Shown one piece after another: positions 31,836 through 40,690 of a DNA stretch of 64,000 bases. Source of the DNA: Promethearchaeota archaeon (GTDB taxonomy: Archaea; Asgardarchaeota; Lokiarchaeia; Sigyniarchaeales; SOKP01). Each line of letters starts with the position of its first letter. Position 1 is the stretch's first letter. The notes under the pieces are model-generated. The model made no database searches, was not told where the DNA came from, and worked only from the letters and a program-made list of their open reading frames with translations. Both the position numbers and the translations under genes were made by a program. The stretch spans positions 1 to 64,000 of the forward strand of contig JAEOTH010000171.1 of assembly GCA_016839915.1 (NCBI GenBank). The letters are read 5' to 3'.

Positions 31836-33566
31836 TTATCTCTTCAAGTAAACCTTTAAAAATAGAAATATTAACAAGCAAAATATACTAACAATGATGA
31901 TTCCTTCCAAAACAAGACTATTAATAATATTATCCTTAACAACATTATTAGGCTCATCTCCATTGCCATCATCGGGATTATCAGACGGATTATCTACAGG
32001 GTCATCAATAGGATTATCATTTGTGTTGTCAGTTTCTCGTTCATATTTAAAAATATAGATCGTTGTCCAAGGGGCTATGTTCCCTACTATATCTTCTGTA
32101 CAGACTCTAAGATAAAATGTGCCGTTATCCACAGCTGGTGGGTTATAAATCGGAAAAGTAGTAAAAGAAGTGGATTTTCCATCTGGATCTTCTCCCCAGT
32201 AATAATAATATCCTTTTACATCCGTATGGAAATCGATAGCGCCACTCCAATTGAAATTAGGATCACTTATGGAATCCTGCCATATATCACTTTCTGTTGT
32301 ACCATTTAATTGAAGGCATGTTGCAGGATTAGTTGGAGGAGTTCCATCAACTAGCAATTTAGAGGACCAGATGAAATTGTAATTATTGTTTTCATTAAAT
32401 TCTTCAATTGAATTGTCTGCGTCGATAATCCAACCAATATAATAATTTCCACTTGGGGTTTCTTCTGGAAATATACCAGACCAATGAGAATCAATAGAAG
32501 CAGTAGGAGATAATGAAGAGACTATATCAGTGCCAATTAAATAGTCTTCCTTAGAAAATGAGGTGTCTTTTGATGCATAATAGGATATTTTAATAGAATT
32601 TGCTTGGCTCGTTCCTAAATTACGTATTTTACACCAGACCTTAAATTCAGTTAAGCCTGCCCCTGCCATAGATGTATTGTACCCTGCTAATTTATTGTAT
32701 TCAGATGCTAAATCAGGCTTGTCAGTTAAAGTCTCATCTGCAGTAATCCAGTTACCAATGCAATAGTATTTATTTTGATTTATTCGAGTACCATAATTAA
32801 TATCTAAACCATCAATACCATATGTGACAATTGAGAGGATATATGGGACATTATTATAATAAATCCAAACGGGGCTCCCACTCTGACCTCCAGTAGTATC
32901 TAAATTATACCAATGATTATATTCATCTGCAGAAACACCGTTATCAGAACACCAATACAAATTTTTACCATTATCTAATTCATATGGATAACCAGCAGTG
33001 TTTAATGTTCCTGTATAGGTTGAACTAGATGCTAATGTTGTATATAGCCCCATCCACCCTGTTTGCAGACCGATATTTCTATCTAGTGTGAGCAAAGCGA
33101 GATCATGCTCGTGTGAAGCAATTTCTATCCAATCTTTATAACAACGCATATCAATAACCCATGCATGCCCATATGGTTCATAGCCATTATCTTCTCCAGG
33201 CACTACCTTAATAGTATCAGCCCACCCTCCATAAGAATGGGAATATACACAATGCGCAGCAGTAAGCACATGATTTTCATTAATTAAAGCTCCTGTAGCA
33301 AGGGTATTGTAGGTCCCCCATGTTATATACAATTTGACAATTGTACTCCAAGGATATGAAGTAGTAGGAGTAATTCTTACACGATCATCATTCCCTATTA
33401 TGTTAGCAGTTGTTAGTCCTTGTTTAATTTGATTTGTATTATTATAAGTAGAGCTGTTGGTATATATTGGAATCATAATCAAGTTAAATAATAATAGAAA
33501 TATTAATCCCTTAACTAGCTTGGTTTTGGGTTTCTTTATAATTAAACAAAATTTGGTCTTCTTCAA
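31836..33566 (-). CDS. Secreted/membrane-anchored trypsin-like (V8-type) serine protease with CARDB-like domain
   Basis: Signal peptide; triad LTAAHC, HDLALLTL, GGQSGSPVW; LNEFNENNN CARDB-type segment; C-terminal TM. Confidence 0.85.
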   Translation of the reverse strand: MKKTKFCLIIKKPKTKLVKGLIFLLLFNLIMIPIYTNSSTYNNTNQIKQGLTTANIIGNDDRVRITPTTSYPWSTIVKLYITWGTYNTLATGALINENHVLTAAHCVYSHSYGGWADTIKVVPGEDNGYEPYGHAWVIDMRCYKDWIEIASHEHDLALLTLDRNIGLQTGWMGLYTTLASSSTYTGTLNTAGYPYELDNGKNLYWCSDNGVSADEYNHWYNLDTTGGQSGSPVWIYYNNVPYILSIVTYGIDGLDINYGTRINQNKYYCIGNWITADETLTDKPDLASEYNKLAGYNTSMAGAGLTEFKVWCKIRNLGTSQANSIKISYYASKDTSFSKEDYLIGTDIVSSLSPTASIDSHWSGIFPEETPSGNYYIGWIIDADNSIEEFNENNNYNFIWSSKLLVDGTPPTNPATCLQLNGTTESDIWQDSISDPNFNWSGAIDFHTDVKGYYYYWGEDPDGKSTSFTTFPIYNPPAVDNGTFYLRVCTEDIVGNIAPWTTIYIFKYERETDNTNDNPIDDPVDNPSDNPDDGNGDEPNNVVKDNIINSLVLEGIIIVSIFCLLIFLFLKVYLKR

Positions 33567-33622
33567 GAGATACTAATAATTACTAAAAAAAGAATAAAAA
33601 GTAAACAAAAAAAAAAGTGGGA

Positions 33623-36600
33623 CTAATCCCAATCAGCAAAAGTCATTTCGTTGTTATTATCTTCCTCATACCACTTTTTTTCTCGAATTTGACTCTCATA
33701 TTTTTCTCGTTCTTCCCTAGCTCTGCCATTATATATCCTTTGTTTTATTTTTCTTCCACAAAATATTGTAAATAGCACTGCAAATACCGAAATGAATACT
33801 GCACTAATTGCTAGAATCATCCCATTAATCTCAATGGGATCTATTGGTTCCAGAGGTATCTCTGAATTTGATTGTATCTCATAATCAAATAAAAACAATC
33901 CCCTTGGAAAGAAATTGTCAACTAATGTAATATTAAAATAATAATTTCCATCATCTTTACACTCATATGTAATACTGAATTCTGAATAATCAGAATAATC
34001 CTTTCTAGAGAAATTTTGGGTTTCGAATAGATAACCATTTCTAAAGATTTGAATCCTAACTATAGAAGTATCAACAGCTTGAAATTCATTAGAGATCATA
34101 CGAGAAATATTCACATCGAATTTTACTTTTTTTTGTTCACTTTCTAATATATTATATTCAATTGAATGTTCTGTGTAAGTCTGAAAATATACAGGGACTT
34201 GACCAATGATTTCTGAATGATCATAGATAAAAACCGTTCCCTCTACAAATGGATGATATCTAGGGTCTTCAGGTACCAAGAAATTAATTTGGTATGAATT
34301 ATCAAATTGTTTTTCTAGATTTAAAATTCCTAATTGCTCACTTTCGAAGATTACAGCAGTCAATTCACCAAATTCTTGGAATATCAAATTACTAAAATAG
34401 GTTGTAATTGTATTAACACTCCCTAGACAAATTAAGTGATTATAATTACATTCAATATACAGCTCACTATTTCTTGCCATTTCGCAAATCCAAAGGAAAA
34501 TCTCTTGATTAATTTCCCAATCATATATTGTTTCATAGAATTCTTTTGAATTTTCAATATATATTACCTTAACTAATTTACTAATTAATTCTGCATTAAA
34601 ATCAATTTCAAAATTTAATAATTCAGAGATTTTATATGAATAATAGATATTTTTAATGTTATTATAGTCAATACTTTGAAGGACAAATTCCTTAAGTTTT
34701 TCATTACTTAAATCGAACAAATTAAGTGCTTTTAGTATGTAAATCGTATAGTAAGTATATTGCAAAATTGTCTCAAGGTCAGAAGGGAACTGGGAGTTGA
34801 AATATATAATAGAATCCGTTTCATGTAAATTTCTTCTAATATAACCATACAATGCTCCTTTATTAAATGATAAATCAACAATATTCCCTAGATCTAAATA
34901 ACTCACCAATAATTCTAGGGTTTTAATTGCATAATAACTATATTCAAAAAAGATACTTGTATTCTGAGATTCAGGAATTCTTAGAGAATATGTTAAAAAT
35001 GGTAGAAAAGCTCCGTAATTTTCAAAATCTGGTTCTAAAAATTGAGAATCTAAGATGTTATTGATTAGATCTATTAAATTGCATTTTGAACTGAAATCAT
35101 CTAGATTATCAATCTTAAGTAAAGAATCCAGCGCTTTATAATTGAATTTATGATTATAAAATCCATCGGTTTCATTATTATAGCGATGATATCCTAAGTT
35201 ATAATATTCAATAGGGTATGATCTAAAACCAATATAATTTATGAGATTTGTGGTAGCTGCAAATCCAAAACATTCGCTAACTCCAAAATATTGAAAACAG
35301 CCATCAATTAAATTATATAGCTCTACAACATTTAAAACAGAAATACTGTTAAATAAGTCAAAACAATTTATTATCGAGTGTATAAGGTCAATAGACATAT
35401 AATCATGAGAAATTAGTGAAAATCCTTTATACTGTTTATACATATTAATGGAGTCTTTAATCTGGTTTTTTTCCTGCAAAGTAAGTTGATGAATTTCTCC
35501 TGATTCTTTTAAGCATCGTATTATTTGAAAAGTATCCATTAATTCATGATTTTTATCTACAGTTGAAGAATCCCAGTTCCCATAATTGTTTCTATTGGTT
35601 TTAAGGAAGTTTATTACTTCATTTCTATTAATACTAGTAAATCCAGTTATTCCTGATAATTCTAATCCTAATGCTGTAGCCACAATATTTAATAGATGTT
35701 CCCAACCTTGCATATCAAACATATTAAAAGAATCCACTGACGTGTCATATATATCCGTTAAGAATTGATGGAAATTAGCGATACTTATTGAACTTACTAA
35801 GTTTAACAGATCTAAGCTCTTTATACAATAATATGAGGAGAGCAAATTTGGCTCCCACATTTGTAATGAATCAAAACTTGTAGTATTATCATTATAAAAA
35901 TCTCCATTAGAAGATTGTAATCCAAGAAAATATTGCCCTATTCTTGCTTTTTCATCATTATAGTGGTTCCAATCATCCAATAACAGATCTAATGTTCTCA
36001 AAGCATAATAAGTATTATCCATAGTGGCAATTTTAAACATTGGATGTAAGTTTGAGTTATACGGCTGCCCTATAAACCCATTTTCAGATCCTTCAGGATT
36101 ATAGCAACTCCAGATAAAATCTATCGACTCTTGACTATTTATCAAGTCTAACTGTCCTAATATACTCAAGGATAATATCGCATAACAATTAATCTCTAAG
36201 ATAGAGTTATAAGGATAATAACATTGAGAAAAATCAGTGTCTAAATACCTCCCTGCATAAGCATCCATAAAAATGTGTGTATCTACATTATAGTGAGACA
36301 AAATGTAATAAGTGGTTGCTGATTGATTGATTTCATCAAGTCCACCTAAAGCCTCAAGAATATAAAGGGCAAAAAATGTGGCTTGCAAGGAAGATTCATA
36401 AATTTGAGGGAAGAAATTCAACGATGAATATTGATCCAATTTATAAGCAAAAGTATCTTCTATTATTTCATAGTTACTTTGTGTACTTGAAATTAAGGGG
36501 TTTCTAGTCATCGTATTATTATCATTTTCCTCTATTATTTCCTTATAATTCAAATTGGAGAATAAATATCTTTCTAGATATATAGGACTCATAATTGAAT

Positions 36601-36652
36601 TTATTGTTATAAAGAGAGCCAGATAAACCAAAATTTTAAACTGTCTTTTCAT
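33623..36652 (-). CDS. Extracellular alpha/alpha-toroid (prenyltransferase/squalene-cyclase-like repeat) protein with C-terminal TM
   Basis: Signal-like N-terminus, repeated YYALRTLDLL/YYCIKSLDLL/YYAIKTLELL, late TM helix and charged tail. Confidence 0.65.
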   Translation of the reverse strand: MKRQFKILVYLALFITINSIMSPIYLERYLFSNLNYKEIIEENDNNTMTRNPLISSTQSNYEIIEDTFAYKLDQYSSLNFFPQIYESSLQATFFALYILEALGGLDEINQSATTYYILSHYNVDTHIFMDAYAGRYLDTDFSQCYYPYNSILEINCYAILSLSILGQLDLINSQESIDFIWSCYNPEGSENGFIGQPYNSNLHPMFKIATMDNTYYALRTLDLLLDDWNHYNDEKARIGQYFLGLQSSNGDFYNDNTTSFDSLQMWEPNLLSSYYCIKSLDLLNLVSSISIANFHQFLTDIYDTSVDSFNMFDMQGWEHLLNIVATALGLELSGITGFTSINRNEVINFLKTNRNNYGNWDSSTVDKNHELMDTFQIIRCLKESGEIHQLTLQEKNQIKDSINMYKQYKGFSLISHDYMSIDLIHSIINCFDLFNSISVLNVVELYNLIDGCFQYFGVSECFGFAATTNLINYIGFRSYPIEYYNLGYHRYNNETDGFYNHKFNYKALDSLLKIDNLDDFSSKCNLIDLINNILDSQFLEPDFENYGAFLPFLTYSLRIPESQNTSIFFEYSYYAIKTLELLVSYLDLGNIVDLSFNKGALYGYIRRNLHETDSIIYFNSQFPSDLETILQYTYYTIYILKALNLFDLSNEKLKEFVLQSIDYNNIKNIYYSYKISELLNFEIDFNAELISKLVKVIYIENSKEFYETIYDWEINQEIFLWICEMARNSELYIECNYNHLICLGSVNTITTYFSNLIFQEFGELTAVIFESEQLGILNLEKQFDNSYQINFLVPEDPRYHPFVEGTVFIYDHSEIIGQVPVYFQTYTEHSIEYNILESEQKKVKFDVNISRMISNEFQAVDTSIVRIQIFRNGYLFETQNFSRKDYSDYSEFSITYECKDDGNYYFNITLVDNFFPRGLFLFDYEIQSNSEIPLEPIDPIEINGMILAISAVFISVFAVLFTIFCGRKIKQRIYNGRAREEREKYESQIREKKWYEEDNNNEMTFADWD

Positions 36653-36779
36653 TTTCTTTTTTCACTTTAAATTTATTTGTTTGAACAATAGATTTTTGTA
36701 TATTTATAAAGAAAAATTGTGAAAAATGAAAAAAATGGAAAATCCAAAAATAAAAAAAAATGGAAAAAAAATTTTAATT

Positions 36780-37118
36780 TTAGATAGCATCAAATAGACC
36801 TACCGCTGCTCCTGCTATGATAAATAATCCTCCGATTAGCCAACTGAAAATTATAATAAGAACCCCAAAAGCTAAAAGAAGAAGCCAATGCCATGGGAGA
36901 GGATCATTAGGTTTAAAAGTGACTAGCAAAGTCAATGAAGCACATATAATTCCAATAAGATTAATCATAAATCTATCAAAACCAAAGATTTCATACCAAC
37001 TATTTATCTGAGTTATATTTGAGACCTGATATAAACAATACATTAATCCAGAAAAACTACCTATTATTGTCAAGATTTTTATCATTCTGTTATGTTTATA
37101 ATATTTTACACGGAACAC
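36780..37118 (-). CDS. Small multi-TM membrane protein
   Basis: 112 aa with several hydrophobic helices. Confidence 0.6.
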   Translation of the reverse strand: MFRVKYYKHNRMIKILTIIGSFSGLMYCLYQVSNITQINSWYEIFGFDRFMINLIGIICASLTLLVTFKPNDPLPWHWLLLLAFGVLIIIFSWLIGGLFIIAGAAVGLFDAI

Positions 37119-37127
37119 CTCAATTTT

Positions 37128-37769
37128 TTATTTTATTTCTAGGTCTATTATTTCTACTTCTAAAAACGCTAATTTTTCTTCAATTTGATGTTTTAACACT
37201 TCAATCTTCTCAGATTTTTGATTGAATTCTTCTTTATTAATCCTTTTTCTAAGTTTTTCTGTCGTTAATCTGATACTTTGATCTTCAAGGTTGATTAGTT
37301 CATCTTTTAGCTGTTGGAAATAAGACATCGCGTTATCTTTCAATTTATTTATACTGTCATTAATATCTATTAATTTCTGGAGATAATATCCCTTTGTTAT
37401 TTCATATTGTTCTATAGTAATCTGTTCTTTATTTCGCTCATTATTGAGATTCATCAGATAGTATTGATTATTTTCAAGCTTGCTCACTAACATGAAAATA
37501 TTGTAAGAAGTTTTAAGTCTAGACATAATATCTTTATATTTGGCATTATTTTCTGTAGAAACTACTTTGAATGCTTCAATTTCATTGACAAAGTTTTTAG
37601 TATTCTCTCGCTTTAACATTTTTTCAAGAGATTTAAGCTTTTTTCTTAATCTTTCACGAATATTTCTCAACTTGTAAACTTCAAATAACAATTCTAATTG
37701 CTCAAATCGCTCATCTCGAAAAATAGGTTTATCTTCATCACTATACTCTATCTCTGTTATTTTAATCAA
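37128..37769 (-). CDS. Coiled-coil protein
   Basis: 213 aa, heptad-rich, charged. Confidence 0.6.
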   Translation of the reverse strand: MIKITEIEYSDEDKPIFRDERFEQLELLFEVYKLRNIRERLRKKLKSLEKMLKRENTKNFVNEIEAFKVVSTENNAKYKDIMSRLKTSYNIFMLVSKLENNQYYLMNLNNERNKEQITIEQYEITKGYYLQKLIDINDSINKLKDNAMSYFQQLKDELINLEDQSIRLTTEKLRKRINKEEFNQKSEKIEVLKHQIEEKLAFLEVEIIDLEIK

Positions 37770-38090
37770 ACTCTTTAAATTAAGTTTAAAGAAATGATCT
37801 GATTATTATTTATAAATAAAAAAAAATAGATTCTAGACCAAAATAATTTATACCAAACTTCATTGGAATTGACTTACATAGAGAATATTTAGATGTAGCT
37901 ATTAATAGATTTAAAGACAATAAAAAAAAGAAACTATTGTTTTCTTCCGAAACTAAAAAAAATTTGATGAAATTTGTTTAAATCTTTGAAATTCCATAGA
38001 TTCTTTTATAAAAACCAATAAAAACGTTTATTAGACAAAGTAATTATATTGTTAATTAAACTGAATTATTATTAATATTTAGGGATATAT

Positions 38091-40469
38091 ATGCAATTGG
38101 AACAAATAACACTTTCAAATTATAAAGAACGGACTTTAAGAATGAAAGAAAGGCTTGTAAAGGCACCACATGAAATATGTGTAGAAAGAGCAAAATTTTT
38201 TACTGATTCTTATAAAAAAACGAAAGGAGAAAACCCGATTATTAGATTTGCGAAAGCTATGGACTATTACTTAACATATATGACAATAAAAGTATGGGAT
38301 GATGAATATATAATTGGAAATAGATGTAATAAATTTGTAGGAACCCCTTTGTATCCTGAAGCTCGAATAGACACAATGGAGCAAGATGTTGATAATTATG
38401 ATACTCGTCCCGTCCAGAAGCTCTTCCTATCAAGTGAAGAAAGACAATTTATAAAAGAAGAAATAATAACTTATTGGAAAGATGAAGAAATTACTGTGCA
38501 AGAGCGGTTTCAATCGTTCTTAGACTCAGATTTAAGAGATATTATGGAAAAACTTGTTTTTACTGTAGATGTAGAATTCTCTAGTGGAATTGGACATTTT
38601 TTTCCTGGCCATGAAATTGTTCTAAAAGATGGAATCAATGGCTTAATTCATAAATCAAGTGAAAATTTGGAGAATTTTTCACATGATAATGATAAAAGGA
38701 TTTTCTTAGAATCAGTAATCATTGTATTGAATGCTGCTAAGAAATTCATACAGAGATTTTCAAGTTTAGCGAAAGAAATGGCTGAAAATGAACAAAATCC
38801 TGAACGTCAAAAAGAACTCTACGAAATATCTGAAATCTGCAACAATATATCTGGAAATCCACCAAAAAATTTTAAAGAGACCCTGCAATTAATTTACTTT
38901 ACTCATCTAATTTGTGGTTTAGAAGATGGTGGTTTTGCTATTTCAGTGGGTCGGTTGGATCAGTATTTATATCCTTATTATATGACAGATATGAAAGAGG
39001 GTAAAATTACTAATGAGATGGTTCAATTTCTTATTGAATGCTTTTTTATAAAGCTTTCAACTCTTTGGAACTATGTCATTTCCAAAGGAGTAGTTATGGT
39101 TGAAGGCCCTCCAATTGCTGAAAATGTAGTTATAGGGGGATTAACTCGAGAAGGGAAAGATGCTACAAATGAATTATCATTAATTATTTTGGATGCATAC
39201 AATCATATAAAAACTGTACAGCCAACATTTTCTGTCAGAATTCATAAAGATACATCGGAAGATTTTCTTGCGAAAGTTGGAGAATCTATAAAAGCGGGTT
39301 CTAGTATTTCCTTATTAAATGATCAAGTAATGATCCCTGGTCTTATAAATCGAGGTTTTACTCTTGAAGATGCTCGAGAATATGCACCAATAGGATGTTT
39401 TGAACCTCAACACCCACATAAATCATTTGGATCGACAAATGCAAATCAATTCAATGTAGTGAAATGTTTAGAATTAACATTGAATAATGGAGTTGATATG
39501 TTATCAAGGAACGAATATGGATTAAAAAATATTAAAGAAATTACTTCTTATGAAGATCTTTGGGATGCTTTTAAAAATCAAGTGAAATTTTTCATTAATT
39601 ATATGGTGAAAACAATGTATTTTCTTGATAAAGCAATTGCTGAACTTGCCCCCCAGCCATTTTTGTCATCAACCATTGATGATTGTATAGGGCGTGGACT
39701 TGATATAACCAAAGGTGGAGCAATTTACGACTTTACAGGACCACAATTAATAGGTTTAGCTACAGTTGCAGATAGTCTCGCTGCTATTAAAAGAGTTGTT
39801 TTTGAAGATAAACTCCTTGAATTTGAAGAAATGGTCCAAATGCTTGCCAAAAATTTCAGAGGAATTTACCAAGGAAAAAAAGGAGCGGAGTGGAGAGAAT
39901 TTTTTATAAATAAAATGCCAAAATTTGGAAATGATGACGATTATGTTGACCATATCGCTGTCAAGGTGGCTGAATTTTATTGCGATGAAATTTCAAAACA
40001 TTCTAATTATCGAGGAGGGAAATTTAATCCTGGAATTTATTCTACAACATTCCATTTAGGATTCGGTATTTTTACAGGAGCAATGGCGGATGGTAGAAGA
40101 AAAACTGAACCGCTCTCAAATGGTATCGGTCCTACGAGTGGTATGGATAAACTTGGTCCCACAGCTATTCTTAATTCTGTTAAAAAACTTGAAAATGGCT
40201 TAATGACAAATGGTAGTTCATTGATTTTAGCTTTCCATCCAAATACTTTGAAATTAGAAGTTCTAATCCCACTCATTCGAACTTTTTTTGTCCCAGAAGG
40301 TGGTTATCAAATACAATTTAATGTTGTAGGAAAAGAAGTTCTGTGCGATGCTCAATTAAATCCTCATAATTATAGAGGCTTAGTTGTAAGAGTAGCGGGG
40401 TATTCAGTATATTTTACTGAATTATCAAAAAATGCGCAAGATGAAATTATCGCTCGAACTGAGTATTAA
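38091..40469 (+). CDS. Glycyl radical enzyme (PFL-like family, dehydratase/lyase-type)
   Basis: Glycyl-radical motif RVAGYSVYF; active-site YAPIGCFEPQHP (C-x-E). Confidence 0.92.
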   Translation: MQLEQITLSNYKERTLRMKERLVKAPHEICVERAKFFTDSYKKTKGENPIIRFAKAMDYYLTYMTIKVWDDEYIIGNRCNKFVGTPLYPEARIDTMEQDVDNYDTRPVQKLFLSSEERQFIKEEIITYWKDEEITVQERFQSFLDSDLRDIMEKLVFTVDVEFSSGIGHFFPGHEIVLKDGINGLIHKSSENLENFSHDNDKRIFLESVIIVLNAAKKFIQRFSSLAKEMAENEQNPERQKELYEISEICNNISGNPPKNFKETLQLIYFTHLICGLEDGGFAISVGRLDQYLYPYYMTDMKEGKITNEMVQFLIECFFIKLSTLWNYVISKGVVMVEGPPIAENVVIGGLTREGKDATNELSLIILDAYNHIKTVQPTFSVRIHKDTSEDFLAKVGESIKAGSSISLLNDQVMIPGLINRGFTLEDAREYAPIGCFEPQHPHKSFGSTNANQFNVVKCLELTLNNGVDMLSRNEYGLKNIKEITSYEDLWDAFKNQVKFFINYMVKTMYFLDKAIAELAPQPFLSSTIDDCIGRGLDITKGGAIYDFTGPQLIGLATVADSLAAIKRVVFEDKLLEFEEMVQMLAKNFRGIYQGKKGAEWREFFINKMPKFGNDDDYVDHIAVKVAEFYCDEISKHSNYRGGKFNPGIYSTTFHLGFGIFTGAMADGRRKTEPLSNGIGPTSGMDKLGPTAILNSVKKLENGLMTNGSSLILAFHPNTLKLEVLIPLIRTFFVPEGGYQIQFNVVGKEVLCDAQLNPHNYRGLVVRVAGYSVYFTELSKNAQDEIIARTEY

Positions 40470-40557
40470 TCTTATTTTTTTAAAAAATCTAAGAAAAATA
40501 ATAAAAAATTTTAGTCATTCTGATTTTTAAAATATAATTATAATAATTATTATAATT

Positions 40558-40658
40558 GGGCCTGTAGATCAGTGGAAGATCGCTTGATCTTATTAAGCTG
40601 ATGCTTAATAACAAGATTCGCATTCAAGAGGTCACGGGTTCAATTCCCGTCAGGTCCA
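40558..40658 (+). tRNA. tRNA-Ala(CGC) with 29-nt intron (40589-40617) between positions 32 and 33
   Basis: Acceptor GGGCCTG/CAGGTCC with G3:U70, D-stem GATC/GATC, anticodon stem CTTGA/TCAAG, loop TTCGCAT after splicing, T-arm ACGGG-TTCAATT-CCCGT, A73. BHB: bulge ATC, helix CTTG/CAAG, bulge ATT; intron hairpin TTATTAAGC-TGAT-GCTTAATAA. Confidence 0.95.
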
Positions 40659-40690
40659 TTCTATTCTAATATATTTGGAAAGGATTTCAA

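Noticed and set aside
37855-37981. Small in-frame stretch IPNFIGIDLHREYLDVAINRFKDNKKKKLLFSSETKKNLMKFV resembling the N-terminus of an IS110-type transposase
   Set aside because: Only ~43 codons, no start codon, no transposon ends seen; could be chance or a decayed remnant.
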